Shown piece by piece: positions 16,571 to 33,938 of a DNA stretch of 64,000 nucleotides (its first letter is position 1; each line of letters begins with the position of its first letter). Origin of the DNA: Sphaerisporangium krabiense (GTDB lineage: Bacteria > Actinomycetota > Actinomycetes > Streptosporangiales > Streptosporangiaceae); contig NZ_JACHBR010000001.1 of the NCBI RefSeq assembly GCF_014200435.1, positions 4,619,501 through 4,683,500 of the forward strand. Reading direction: 5' to 3'. The position numbers and the translations under genes were made by a program. Under the pieces are notes generated by a model that was given only the letters and a program-made list of their open reading frames with translations, searched no databases and was not told the origin of the DNA.

Positions 16571-16834
16571 CCAGGTCGGCGGGCAGCCGCTGCGGGGCGG
16601 GCATGAGCGCCGCCCACGGGTCGGCGTCCGCGACCAGGCGGGCCGCCGTGCGCAGGGTGAAGTCGCCCGGCGCGACCCGGTCCAGTTCCTCCCACGCCAC
16701 GGGGAACGACACCGGCACGCCCGGACGGACGCGCGGGCTGTAGGCGGCGGCCACGGTCGCGCCTCCGGCCCGGGTCGAGTCCAGGAAGACCTTGCCGCCG
16801 CGGTCCTCCCGGATGAACGCCGTCGTGGCGAGCG
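16571..16834 (-). pseudogene. Truncated second copy of an internal segment of the LigD-type polymerase gene
   Basis: These 264 bases repeat 15591-15854 in the same orientation with only four substitutions that I counted (about 98.5% identity). The piece encodes the LATTAFIREDRGGKVFLDS to MPAPQRLPADL region and is open in frame, but lacks the N-terminal two metal-binding Asp and the proper C-terminus. The match breaks abruptly at both ends, at 16571 and after 16834, where AT-richer sequence begins. This looks like a remnant of a recent tandem duplication interrupted by the island that follows. Confidence 0.85.
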
Positions 16835-17170
16835 ATCTGTGGCCTGGACGGTCTGTCCGCACCGCCAGCTGGTTCTGAGACCTATAGGGGTATCAGGACT
16901 TCGTCTTCAACGCACACGTTTTGTCCAAACCCGATAAACCTGAATTGAGACCACCGATTTATCGAGTGCCGCCCACTAATGGTTACCAACCGTGTGCCGT
17001 CCAGCGGATCACGTAGTGTGATTTAGATCACTGTTGCCTTTCTGTCGACCTCCAACATATGTTCCAACAGCACTCGTAAGTGATCAACTGGAGGATTGCT
17101 TAAAGGCCGAGATTTCACCTGCCTGGCGAGGTCTGCGGTTCCTTTTGACGTGCTCACGGGGGGTGACTTC
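16835..17170 (+). promoter_or_regulatory. AT-richer leader and promoter region of the RHS gene
   Basis: No gene is supported here. The base composition falls sharply relative to the flanks, marking the left boundary of imported DNA. Motifs include AACATATGTT (palindromic) and GTGATTTAGATCAC. A frame opening at a TTG (17096) joins the RHS gene in phase, but its GGAGG is too close and the extra residues precede a clear signal peptide. The GGGGGGTG at 17158-17165 before ATG 17171 is a better ribosome site. Confidence 0.5.
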
Positions 17171-25908
<8,738 letters not shown>

Positions 25909-25912
<4 letters not shown>

Positions 25913-26283
25913 CGAACGTAAAGTATCCAGAGGCGCGCGCCGAGGTGGTTTTGGCCATCAAGTCACTGGCGGACGTCGACTATCAACAACGGGTCTGGGT
26001 AGAGCGTCTATACCCTCAGCCAGGGTACTATGATGATTTCACCCAAAATATTCACATCTTGTACGATGATACTGCGGTGTTGGAGGACCCTATATCGGCG
26101 GTCGGAATATATCTCAAGTCGAGAGACGAGGCCGACGCGCTCATTTCTGTAGCTCGTGCTCTAGAAAATATATTTGCCGATCTCGGGACCGAACGCCCTG
26201 ACGCCGACTATCTCCGCTCCCCGCTTTGGGGCGCGGTTGTGGAGGCCGCCGCTCGGGCAAGCCAAGTCATGTCAGACGGCTAA
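25909..26283 (+). CDS. SCO4402-like protein, presumed immunity protein for the RHS toxin
   Basis: 124 residues, acidic, with the SCO4402-family pattern: PGYYDDFTQNIHILYDDT, DPISAVGIYL, DADYLRSPLWGAVVEAA. No enzyme motif or signal peptide is present, so it should be cytoplasmic. Its ATG overlaps the toxin stop by 4 bases (ATGA), the standard layout of a toxin-immunity pair, ensuring coupled synthesis. Base composition is lower in GC than the flanking chromosome, as is the toxin tail. The immunity role is inferred from position; the family itself has no described enzymatic activity that I can cite. Confidence 0.75.
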
Positions 26284-26329
26284 TACTCCAGTGAAAAGTC
26301 GTGATCTCCCTGGTTGGGCGGGCACGAGG

Positions 26330-26388
26330 ACGGCCACCGCGCGATAATCAGTATTTGTGCTGACACGACAAGATCGCGCGGTAGCCGT
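26330..26388. terminator. Long imperfect hairpin downstream of the toxin-immunity pair
   Basis: Sixteen-base arms (26330-26345 and 26373-26388) match at 15 of 16 positions around a 27-base loop. It may terminate the toxin operon or be an end structure of the degraded insertion sequence that begins just after it. Confidence 0.5.
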
Positions 26389-26411
26389 GACCATGGCCAG
26401 ACCCTGACGGC

Positions 26412-27110
26412 TGGCAACACGGGTTCGATGCGCTGATGGCCCGAATCGCTCCTCGGTTCGGTAACCGGGAACCCCGGCGCACCGCCGGTGCCTACCTGAC
26501 GGGCCTGCTATCCGATGTCGAACGCAAGAACTGCTGGAACCTGACCGAACACGCCGGTCACACCGGCCCCGAAGCTATGCAACGACCTGCCGCGCACCGC
26601 CCGCTGGGTCGGGCCTCTCCGCGACGACCTGTGCGCCTACGTGAACGACGACGTCGGCCACCCCGACGGAGTGCTGATCGCGGACGAAACCGAATTGTCA
26701 AGAAGGACACGGGGTCGGCTGGAGTGCAAGGGCAGTACACCGGCACCGCGGGACGGCTCGAAACAGATCGGCGTATTCCCGGCCTACGCCTCACCGCGCG
26801 GCCGGGCGCTGATCGACCGGCGACAGTACCTGCCGCCTACCTCCTGGGCGGCTGACCACGGCCGCCGTGACACCGCGAGTATGCCCGCCTCCACCCCTTT
26901 GGCAACCAAGCCCGCGCTGACCGGCCAGATGATCGACGCTGCGGTGCAGGCTCACGTGGCCGCACGGTGGGTGAGCGAGTCGAGGTGTACGGCCAGGGCT
27001 CAGGACTGCGCGCCCTGATCGAGACCTGGGGCCTGGGATATGACTGGCGATCGGCAGCGGCCAAGGTCCTGGCGGTTCAGGGCCGACAGGCTTTGGACCG
27101 GATGCGGCCG
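26412..27110 (+). pseudogene. Degenerate IS701-like (DDE) transposase
   Basis: The transposase-like sequence can only be read by switching frames. One frame gives FDALMARIAPRFGNREPRR and AYLTGLLSDVERKNCWNLTE; a second gives RDDLCAYVNDDVGHPDGVLIADET, with the first catalytic Asp region. The first frame again gives KKDTGSAGVQGQYTGTAGRLE, the second again gives QIGVFPAYASPRGRALIDR and ATKPALTGQMI, and another gives EVYGQGSGLRALIETWGLGY. At least four frameshifts make it non-functional. The catalytic Glu region is absent or beyond recognition. It supports a mobile origin of the neighbouring island. Confidence 0.78.
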
Positions 27111-27182
27111 GGCTGCCCGTTGGTTGAGATAAGCGATCGGCGGCATGCGGAGGCCTTGGGAGTACATCGCGCTATCAGCGCC

Positions 27183-27232
27183 GCCCACCCGGACATTCCA
27201 GGGTCAACCCACGCGCGCCGGGCGCGCTCAGA
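27183..27232. repeat. Right copy of the ~50-base direct repeat from the ligD promoter
   Basis: Nearly identical to 16470-16518 and in the same orientation. It lies at the boundary where the degraded transposase ends and the MerR control region begins, 10.7 kb from the left copy. Confidence 0.75.
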
Positions 27233-27285
27233 TCGCACGACCTGGGACGCCCGACGAACCGGCTGCCGCCGAGGGCCGTCCGGTG

Positions 27286-27318
27286 CGTTGACCTTGCCGC
27301 GACGTCAACGTGTGTAAT
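27286..27318 (+). promoter_or_regulatory. MerR-type operator-promoter with 19-base spacer
   Basis: The inverted repeat CGTTGAC-N11-GTCAACG (27286-27310) overlaps a -35 TTGACC (27288-27293) and a -10 TGTAAT (27313-27318) separated by 19 bases, the over-long spacer characteristic of MerR-activated promoters. The expected transcription start falls on or next to the A of the MerR ATG at 27325. Confidence 0.72.
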
Positions 27319-27324
27319 GCAGGC

Positions 27325-28122
27325 ATGCGGATCGGCGAGCTTGCCGCCATGGTCGGGGTGTCCACCCGTACCGTGCGCCACTACCACCACCTGGGACTTC
27401 TGCCTGAGCCGCCTCGGCTGGCCAACGGCTACCGTGAGTACGGATTCCGTGACGCGGTGGCGCTCGCGCGGGTCCGGCATCTGGCCGAGTTGGGGCTGAC
27501 GCTGGACGAGCTGCGGGACGCGCTCGCCGATGACGAGGGCAGGGAGCTGCGCGAGGTGCTGCTCGAGCTCGACGCCGACCTCGCCCGGGAGCAGGAGGCG
27601 CTCGCGATCAGGCGCGAGCGGGTCGCGGCGCTGCTGGCCGAGGCGGATCTGCGTCCCGGCGGGATGGTGTCGCTCGACATGGCGACGATGCTGCGCGACA
27701 TGTCCGCGGGAGGGTCCAAGATCGCGACGCTCGATCGTGAGCTGTTCGGGCTGATGGGCACCGTCGCCGAGCCGGGCGATCGGGCGCGCGTCGCCGAGCT
27801 GATGCGGCCCTTCACCGAGCCGGAGGCGCTCGCCCGCAGCCAGGCCCTCTACCACCGGCTCGACGAGCTGGCCGGCGCGGGGCGGGAGGACCCCCGCGTC
27901 GCCGCGCTCGCCGCCGACCTCGCCGCCCAGTTCCCCGACGAGATCGCCGCGATCATCGTGGCGAACCTGGGCGCGGCGCCCGCCGCGCTGCGCCCGGAGG
28001 GGCACGCTCCCGAGGGGGCCGCGGGCGGCCGGCTGTGGGGCGAGGCGATGCTCACCGAGCTGTCGCCCGCCCAGGTCGAGGTGTTCCGTGAGATCGTGCT
28101 CATCCTGAAGGAGCGAGAGTGA
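27325..28122 (+). CDS. MerR-family transcriptional regulator
   Basis: 265 residues. The N-terminal winged helix is typical of MerR (MRIGELAAMVGVSTRTVRHYHHLGLLPEP, split by family positions near 1-29), followed by a coiled helix rich in Arg and Leu (about 70-115). A long C-terminal helical effector region (120-265) has no Cys cluster, so it should sense a small molecule or multidrug rather than a metal. There is no ribosome site before the ATG, and the predicted transcript starts at the ATG, so translation is probably leaderless. It likely autoregulates through its promoter repeat and controls the overlapping membrane protein gene. Confidence 0.88.
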   Translation: MRIGELAAMVGVSTRTVRHYHHLGLLPEPPRLANGYREYGFRDAVALARVRHLAELGLTLDELRDALADDEGRELREVLLELDADLAREQEALAIRRERVAALLAEADLRPGGMVSLDMATMLRDMSAGGSKIATLDRELFGLMGTVAEPGDRARVAELMRPFTEPEALARSQALYHRLDELAGAGREDPRVAALAADLAAQFPDEIAAIIVANLGAAPAALRPEGHAPEGAAGGRLWGEAMLTELSPAQVEVFREIVLILKERE

Positions 28123-28964
28123 TGGTCAGGATCGCCCGTGCCGCCCTGTTCACCGTGTTCCCCGCCGAGCTCCTGCTCATGATCTGTCTCGTGTCCGGGA
28201 TGGCGCTGCCCGGTTACGTCGTCTGGACGGCCGAGACCGTGGTCATGCTGGTCCTCGCCCTGGAGGCGGCGGCCGCGTACCGCCTGTTCCGCGCGAACCG
28301 CAAGGGCGGCGCGGACCGGCGGGCGGCGCTGCGGCTGACCTACCACGGGCTCGTTCCCACGAAAGTGCGAAAGATCATGGAGTTCGAGGCCAAGGCCACG
28401 ATCAGCGTCTTCCTGTGGATCGCGCGCCGCCGCGTCGGGGTGCCGCCCGGGGCCACCGCCGCCTCGTACGCGCGGGAGCAGGTCACGACGCTGGTGCTCA
28501 TCATCTTCGTCACGGTGATCGAGACCGTCGGCCTTGACCTGCTGCTGGTCGCGTTCGGCGTCCCGGACGCGGTGCGTGTCCCGGTCCTCGTCGTCGACCT
28601 CTACGGGATCGTGTTCGGGGTGGCGTTCGGCGCCGCCTGCGTCACCCGGCCCCACGTCGTGTCGGCGGAGGAGCTGCGTGTCCGCTACGGCGCCTACCTC
28701 GACGTCCGCGTGCCCCGCGACCTGATCGCCTCGGTGCGGCCGACCCGCGGGTACAACGAGCGCAGCATGGTGTCCATCGTCGGCGACGTGCTCACCGCGG
28801 CCGTGTCCTCGCAGGTCAACCTGGTCGTCGAGCTGAACGCGCCGGTCACGGTCGAGCGCCCCCTCGGTGGCTCCGCCGACGTCACGACCCTCCGCTTCTT
28901 CGCCGACGACCCGCGTCTCGTCCTGAACGCCCTCACGACGTCCCCGTACGCGAGCGCCGCCTGA
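28122..28964 (+). CDS. Membrane protein of unknown function, coupled to MerR regulator
   Basis: 280 residues. Two hydrophobic segments near the N-terminus (about 10-50), two more around 125-175, then a soluble beta-rich C-terminal half (about 180-280) suggestive of a small PH-like fold; the last point is a guess. The ATG at 28122 shares its A with the MerR stop (TGATG), and AAGGAG lies 8 bases upstream, so translation is coupled. Its function is probably the output of the MerR regulator, for example a response to a membrane-active compound. It borders the injection-system operon, whose last gene converges on it, but nothing links them directly. Confidence 0.75.
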   Translation: MVRIARAALFTVFPAELLLMICLVSGMALPGYVVWTAETVVMLVLALEAAAAYRLFRANRKGGADRRAALRLTYHGLVPTKVRKIMEFEAKATISVFLWIARRRVGVPPGATAASYAREQVTTLVLIIFVTVIETVGLDLLLVAFGVPDAVRVPVLVVDLYGIVFGVAFGAACVTRPHVVSAEELRVRYGAYLDVRVPRDLIASVRPTRGYNERSMVSIVGDVLTAAVSSQVNLVVELNAPVTVERPLGGSADVTTLRFFADDPRLVLNALTTSPYASAA

Positions 28965-28987
28965 CCCGCGGCGGCGTGGACCGGCCG

Positions 28988-29323
28988 TCAGGCCGGGGGA
29001 GCGTCCTTCGGCTTCAGGGGCGTGACGGCGAGGGGCGCGGCGGGCGGGGGGACGGCCCAGGCGGCGCCGGCGACGGCGGCGTTGCCGGCCTGGTTCTGGC
29101 CGGTGAGAAGCAGGGGCACGGTGGCGGGCGCGGCGTGCATCGCGTGGGCCGTCGCCGCGTTGCCCGCCGACGCCGGCACCACGACGGGGCCCGCGGCCGG
29201 GCGCACGGCCTGGGGTTTGCCTGACTTGTGTGCTTCGGTGGCCAGGCGGCATTCACGGGACGCGGCCGGCGAGCCGGGCATCAGGCAGCGGACCAGGGAG
29301 AGCGGCGGGTCGATGGGCAGCAT
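28988..29323 (-). CDS. Small Ala/Pro-rich protein at the end of the injection-system operon
   Basis: 111 residues, not recognised. The N-terminus has Cys residues in LVRCLMPGS and ASRECRLA; the rest is Ala, Pro and Val rich with low complexity. A segment GQNQAGNAAVAGAAW loosely resembles the LQRxxGNxAV motif seen near the N-terminus of many proteins linked to eCIS clusters. It begins 7 bases after the AAA+ ATPase gene, with GGGGTGA as a ribosome site, so it belongs to the operon; a GTG at 29326 is an alternative start. It could be a cargo-like or adaptor protein; this is speculative. Confidence 0.55.
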   Translation of the reverse strand: MLPIDPPLSLVRCLMPGSPAASRECRLATEAHKSGKPQAVRPAAGPVVVPASAGNAATAHAMHAAPATVPLLLTGQNQAGNAAVAGAAWAVPPPAAPLAVTPLKPKDAPPA

Positions 29324-29329
29324 CACGGA

Positions 29330-31432
29330 TCACCCCGATGGTTCGTCGTCGCCGAGCAGGTGGGCGTGCGCGCCGAGCTCGGAGGGACGCAGCAGCCGGG
29401 CCTCGCGCTGGAACTGCCGGGCGACCCCCCGGACGACGTGCCGCATGGCGATCACCGGGCTGTCGCCGTCGGCGGCGGCCAGCGCGGCGGTGCGGGCGGC
29501 CGCGCCGATGCCCGCGCCCGTCATGTCCAGGCGGCACAGCGCCTCCAGGTCCACGTCCGCGCCGAGCGGCGCCTCCTCGGGGAAGGCCAGCCGCCACAGC
29601 CTGCGCCGCTCGGCCGCGCCCGGCCGGGGGAAGTGGACGACGAAGTGGAAGCGGCGGGTGAAGGCCGGGTCGATGTTCTCCTTGAGGTTGCTCGTCAGGA
29701 TCACCAGGCCGTCGCTGGCCTCCAGGCGTTGCAGCAGGTACCCGACCTCCAGGTTGGCGTAGCGGTCGGTGCCGTGGCGGACCTCGCCGCGCTTGCCAAA
29801 CAGGGCGTCGGCCTCGTCGAACAGCAGCACCGCGTGGCTCTCCTCCGCCTGCCGGAACGCGGCCTCCATGTTCTTCTCCGTCTCGCCCACCCACTTCGAG
29901 ACCACCTGCGCCAGATCCACCTTCAGCAGTTCCAGCCCGAGCATGCCGGTGACGATCTCGGCGGACATCGTCTTGCCCGTCCCCGGCTCGCCGGTGAACA
30001 GCGCCTTCACCCCGCCGTTCCCGGAACGCCGCCCGAACCCCCAGGTCTCGGCCACGCGCGGCCAGGCGCGGAACGCCGACACCATCTCCAGGATCTGCCT
30101 GAGCTGCCCGTCCGGCAGCACCAGGTCGTCGATCGTCCTGCGGGGCAGGATCGACCGCACGGCGCTGCCGTTGCGCCCGCGGGTCACGGTGGCGATCGCG
30201 GGCTCGACGTGGTCGGCGACCGGCGCAGGCGGCCCGCCGCCCGCCAGGCGCGCCCCGGCGCCCGCCACCGAGGCCACCGCGCGCAGCTCCCCGCCGCTCA
30301 TCCGGTACCGGACGGCCAGGTCCTCCAGCAGCGTGCCGTCCACCTGCGGGAGCGCCGCCGACCACATCGCGCGCCGGTCGCCCAGCCCCGGCGCGGGCAC
30401 GGTCAGCTCCGCGTACGCCCGCGCGGCCAGCAGGCCCGCCGGCCGCCACGGCTTCAGTCCCGTCAGGCACACCGGGACCCGGGAGCGCAGCAGCGTCGCG
30501 CACAGCGCGTCGGCCAGGCGCGGGTCGTCGTGCAGGTCGTCGGTGGAGATCCACAGCACCGCGTCCAGGGCCGCGGCGGCGCGCACGCCCGCGGCCGGGT
30601 CGCCGCCGTCCGGGGCCAGCGCGCGCAGCGGCCTGCCCGCCGCGTGCGCGACCGCCTGGGCGACGTCGAGCCGGTCGCCCGGCGGACATCCCCACAGCCC
30701 CGCCAGGTCGATGTCCCCCGCGCCGAGGGCCCGGCCGAGCCGGGTGAGCCGGTCCGACGCGGCCAGGTACGGCGGGAGCGCCCGCGGTCCGGCGGCCACC
30801 TCGCCCGGGTCGTGGCCGAGCAGCCCGACGTCCCCGCCCCAGCCCAGCAGGAACGCCAGCACGCCCGGCCCGAGCACCAGCTCCTGCGCCAGCTCGACCG
30901 GGGCCTCGCCGTGCGCGCGCAGCAGGCCGAAGCGGCGCAGCGGCCCGTCGGGGCCGAGGGCCCGGCGGCGGGCCAGCCGCGCCGCCGGGGTCGCGCCGCC
31001 GACCGTCACCAGCAGCTCGACGCAGGGCAGCCGCCGGTTCAGGTTGTCCACGACGTAGGCGTAGATCCGCTCGTAGGCGCGGTCCAGCTCGGGCGCGGCG
31101 ACCAGCACCAGCGCGTCCTGGTCGGCGCGCGTCAGGCAGAACCGGGTGGCGAGCGCGTCCAGGGGCAGCGTCACGCCCTGGGCGGCGGCGCGCCGCCGCA
31201 GCTCCCGCTCGGCCTCCGGCTCCGGCTCCGGCGGGGGACCGGGCTCGGTCATGGCGGCGGCGAACGCGTCCACCTCGTCGAGCAGCACGCCGACCTGCTC
31301 GTCGGTCACGCAGAACGGGGTCAGGTCCGGCCGGGTCAGCAGGGCGGCGGCCCGCGCCTGGCGTTCGACCGCCTCGCGCAGCGCCCCGTGCAGGGACTCC
31401 AGCCGGATCCGCAGGTGTTCCAGCGCGCTCAT
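29330..31432 (-). CDS. AAA+ ATPase of the contractile injection system (Afp15/Pvc15-like)
   Basis: 700 residues. The N-terminal two-thirds is a helical regulatory region seen in eCIS-linked ATPases; the AAA+ module occupies about 440-650. Walker A GEPGTGKT near 481, Walker B VLLFDEADALF near 533, sensor 1 ILTSN and the arginine finger region DPAFTRRFHF are all intact. In Afp and PVC such ATPases are required for particle assembly or stability and act in the producing cell. It follows the 609-residue protein by 6 bases; an adjacent GTG gives an alternative start one codon earlier. Confidence 0.92.
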   Translation of the reverse strand: MSALEHLRIRLESLHGALREAVERQARAAALLTRPDLTPFCVTDEQVGVLLDEVDAFAAAMTEPGPPPEPEPEAERELRRRAAAQGVTLPLDALATRFCLTRADQDALVLVAAPELDRAYERIYAYVVDNLNRRLPCVELLVTVGGATPAARLARRRALGPDGPLRRFGLLRAHGEAPVELAQELVLGPGVLAFLLGWGGDVGLLGHDPGEVAAGPRALPPYLAASDRLTRLGRALGAGDIDLAGLWGCPPGDRLDVAQAVAHAAGRPLRALAPDGGDPAAGVRAAAALDAVLWISTDDLHDDPRLADALCATLLRSRVPVCLTGLKPWRPAGLLAARAYAELTVPAPGLGDRRAMWSAALPQVDGTLLEDLAVRYRMSGGELRAVASVAGAGARLAGGGPPAPVADHVEPAIATVTRGRNGSAVRSILPRRTIDDLVLPDGQLRQILEMVSAFRAWPRVAETWGFGRRSGNGGVKALFTGEPGTGKTMSAEIVTGMLGLELLKVDLAQVVSKWVGETEKNMEAAFRQAEESHAVLLFDEADALFGKRGEVRHGTDRYANLEVGYLLQRLEASDGLVILTSNLKENIDPAFTRRFHFVVHFPRPGAAERRRLWRLAFPEEAPLGADVDLEALCRLDMTGAGIGAAARTAALAAADGDSPVIAMRHVVRGVARQFQREARLLRPSELGAHAHLLGDDEPSG

Positions 31433-31438
31433 CACATC

Positions 31439-33268
31439 TCACCCACCGGAGAAGGTCAGGGTCCGTCCGCCCAGCCACACCACACCGGGGACGTCGGCAA
31501 GCAGGCCGGCGCGCAGCAGGTCGGCGTGGCGGCGGCCCAGCGGGACGCGCACCCGCACGGCGTCCCGCTCGAAGCGGACCGTGGCGTCGAGGTCGGCGAA
31601 CCGGGTCAGCGCCACCACGGGATCGGGCGTCTCCCGGTCGCGCCACAGCATCCACGCGATCGTCGCCAGGCCGAGCCCGGCGGCCAGCGTGACCGTGCGC
31701 TCCAGGTCGTCGCGGGCGGCGAGCGGCGCCGCCCGGCGCTCGGCGGCCAGGGCGCGGACGAGCCCGGCCAGGCGTCCGGCGTGGCCGGGCAGCTCGGCGG
31801 CGAGCCGCGGCGCCACCCGCGCGCCCTCGGCGGACCAGACAGGGGTACGCCACGGCAGGCGCGTCACCGGGTCGCCGCGCAGCGGCCGCAGGGCCGTCAG
31901 GAACGGCACGCCCGCCGCGGCCAGGTCGCGCAGGCAGCCGGGCGGCAGCGGGCCCTCGCACACCAGGACCGGCGGCCGCCCGCACGCCCGCCAGTGCGGC
32001 AGCAGGCCCGGCGCCTCGTCCGCCCAGGCGACAGGGAACAGGCCCTGCGCGTCCACCAGCAGCAGGCCGCCCGCCGCGCCGGTGACCAGGAGCGGGTCCG
32101 CGGCGTCGTGGCCGCGGGACACCGCGAGCGCGAGGACGCCGTCCAGCACGGGGAGGGCGGGGCGCAGGCGGCCGGCGGCGGCGGTCAGCTCCTCCTCGGG
32201 GACGGGCGGGGCGAGCCCGGCGAACGCGGCGGCGGCCACGGTGTCGCGCCGGGCCCGCCGCCAGCCCCGCGCCGTCACGCCGAGCACCTTGTACGCCAGG
32301 GCGGCGGCGAGGAGCGGGGCGTCGCCGGCCAGGTCCAGCCCCGCCAGGGCGGGGCCGATCGCGTCGAGGACGCCGACCCTGGCCAGCGGCCCGGCGAGCA
32401 GGAAGGGCAACGCCGACCACACCCGCACCTCGCCGGACGCGCCGGTCCGGCCCGGCGCGGGAGGCGGACGGTCCTGGCCGTCCGGGGGCGGGGCCGTCAT
32501 CGACGTCACCAGCCGGGCGGTCTCCCCGGCCCCGAGCCGTGCGACGAGCCCGGTGAACAGGGCGGCCAGCGACGCGACGACCTCTTCGGGATCGGCGGAC
32601 GGCCCGGGCGGGAGGGGCGGCTCCGGCAGGGAACGGGCGAGCCGCGCCGGGTCCGTGCGCAGGGCCAGCTCGGCGAACACCCGTCCGGCGACGGGGGAGG
32701 AGGCGGCGTCCGGGTCGCCGAGCAGCGCCAGCAGGTAGGCCCGCACCGAGTCGTCCGGCAACAGCGCCAGCAGCGGGCCGAGTTCGTTCCGCTCGGCCAG
32801 CTCGGCGAACAGCGTGACGGCGGACTCCGGCGGGGCTTGGACGGCGGACCCCGCGAACGATTCCGAGAACGATTCCGCGAAGGACTCGCGGAAGGTCTCC
32901 GCGAGCGCGTCCGCGGACGCTCCCGTGCGCGGCCCGGCGGACGTCCCGCCGGGGAGCGGGCCGCCCGGCGGGGCGACCACCACGCCGGTGGCCGCCGGCG
33001 CGGGCCACCGTCCCGGCCGCACCGTGATGACGACCGGCTCGGTGATCTCCACGTCGGGGCCGTCGCCGGTCAGGTACTCGGCGAGGTGCTCGGCGAGCAC
33101 GCCGGGCAGGGCGTCCACGACCCGCCCGGCCAGCCCGCCCGGCTCCGGCCCCCAGCTCCACCCGCCGCGCCGCGTCACCGTCACCGTGCACCGGCCCACG
33201 ACGAGCTCCGCCGAGTCCCCGGCGCCCGGGGTGACCCCGGCGTCCGGCCACTCCGGCGCGGCGGTCAC
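31439..33268 (-). CDS. Injection-system protein, possible tape-measure (CIS_TMP-like) protein
   Basis: 609 residues, next to the AAA+ gene where Afp14/Pvc14 tape-measure proteins usually lie. The N-terminus shows strand-helix-strand organisation (VVGRCTVTVTRRG, a long helix, PDVEITEPVVITV) that resembles the start of CIS tape-measure proteins. A serine/glutamate-rich repeat (ETFRESFAESFSESFAGS) sits near residue 130, and the C-terminus ends in a hydrophobic helix and a beta-rich segment (VRVRVPLGRRHADL). If this is the tape measure, it is short, implying a short particle. The GTG start carries one of three repeated GGAGACGCCGTGA cassettes. Confidence 0.5.
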   Translation of the reverse strand: MTAAPEWPDAGVTPGAGDSAELVVGRCTVTVTRRGGWSWGPEPGGLAGRVVDALPGVLAEHLAEYLTGDGPDVEITEPVVITVRPGRWPAPAATGVVVAPPGGPLPGGTSAGPRTGASADALAETFRESFAESFSESFAGSAVQAPPESAVTLFAELAERNELGPLLALLPDDSVRAYLLALLGDPDAASSPVAGRVFAELALRTDPARLARSLPEPPLPPGPSADPEEVVASLAALFTGLVARLGAGETARLVTSMTAPPPDGQDRPPPAPGRTGASGEVRVWSALPFLLAGPLARVGVLDAIGPALAGLDLAGDAPLLAAALAYKVLGVTARGWRRARRDTVAAAAFAGLAPPVPEEELTAAAGRLRPALPVLDGVLALAVSRGHDAADPLLVTGAAGGLLLVDAQGLFPVAWADEAPGLLPHWRACGRPPVLVCEGPLPPGCLRDLAAAGVPFLTALRPLRGDPVTRLPWRTPVWSAEGARVAPRLAAELPGHAGRLAGLVRALAAERRAAPLAARDDLERTVTLAAGLGLATIAWMLWRDRETPDPVVALTRFADLDATVRFERDAVRVRVPLGRRHADLLRAGLLADVPGVVWLGGRTLTFSGG

Positions 33269-33351
33269 GGCGTCTCCTCCGGCGCGGCGCGAAGTGTCAC
33301 GGCGTCTCCTGCGGCGTCTTCGGTGCGGTGGGCGGGATCACGGCGTCTCCT
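33265..33351 (-). repeat. Triplicated ribosome-site/start cassette forming two coupled micro-ORFs
   Basis: The minus-strand unit AGGAGACGCCGTGA occurs three times, at 33265-33278, 33297-33310 and 33338-33351. Each contains a ribosome-binding site and a GTG whose last bases form a TGA. Translation from the first GTG met (33340) would give a 14-residue peptide ending ETP, then an 11-residue peptide ending ETP, then the 609-residue protein, each linked by a 4-base GTGA overlap. Confidence 0.7.
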
Positions 33352-33367
33352 GTGCGGCGGGGGGCGG

Positions 33368-33895
33368 TTACGGGACGTTCAGCTTCTCCAGGCGGCCCGT
33401 GATCCCGGTGACCAGGACCAGCACGCCGTGGGGGCCGGAGTCGAGCGCCACCGGGAGCTCCGCCCTGTCGCCGCCCGGGGGGATCTCGCCGGCGGCGACG
33501 TGCGTCTCGCGGCCGTCGGAGAGGAGCGCCAGCACCGGGGTGAGGCGGGTGGCCGCGACCGGCAGGACGACCGTGAGCCTGTCCTTCGCCAGGCTCAGCG
33601 GCGTCGTCCACGGCGCCAGCCGTGCCAGCGCGGGCTTGGCCCTGCCGTCGGAGGTCAGCTCGACCCCGAACGCCAGCGGGCCGCCGAACACGCCGGGCTC
33701 GTCGTCGGCGGGCGCGAGGGCGAGCCGCCTGACGCTCAGGGGAAGGGACGCGACCCTGCCCTCGCCGAGCGAGACGCGCAGCGGCAGCTCGGCCCCCACG
33801 ACCGCCGCCACGTCGGCGGGCGCCCCCGCGCCGGTCAGCGCGAGCGCACCGGCGACGTGCCCGGTGTCGGCCACGTACACCACGGAAAGAGCCAT
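33368..33895 (-). CDS. Small beta-rich protein of the injection-system operon
   Basis: 175 residues, predicted mostly beta strands (SVVYVADTGHVAGALAL, RVASLPLSVRRLAL, HGVLVLVTGITGRLE), no signal peptide and no known motif that I recognise. It lies between a tail-fibre-like gene and the possible tape-measure gene. The ATG at 33895 has GGAGG upstream; an in-frame ATG at 33952 also has GGAGG, and both sit in copies of a duplicated start segment. The shorter form begins at the conserved-looking core and is preferred. Function unknown; possibly a particle surface or baseplate accessory. Confidence 0.6.
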   Translation of the reverse strand: MALSVVYVADTGHVAGALALTGAGAPADVAAVVGAELPLRVSLGEGRVASLPLSVRRLALAPADDEPGVFGGPLAFGVELTSDGRAKPALARLAPWTTPLSLAKDRLTVVLPVAATRLTPVLALLSDGRETHVAAGEIPPGGDRAELPVALDSGPHGVLVLVTGITGRLEKLNVP

Positions 33896-33938
33896 CCTCA
33901 GCCACCTCCGTTCGTCGTCGTGTCGGCCGCGGAAGGGC

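Noticed and set aside
17096-17170. TTG start for the RHS protein giving 25 extra residues
   Set aside because: The ribosome site is too close to the TTG and the signal peptide begins cleanly at ATG 17171.
26967-27317. Frame of 116 codons upstream of MerR as a gene
   Set aside because: Its first third is a displaced fragment of the degraded transposase, and the rest crosses the repeat and the MerR promoter.
28988-29323. Operon-terminal small protein as a PAAR tip
   Set aside because: No PAAR motifs and no His/Cys metal pattern; composition is Ala/Pro-rich.
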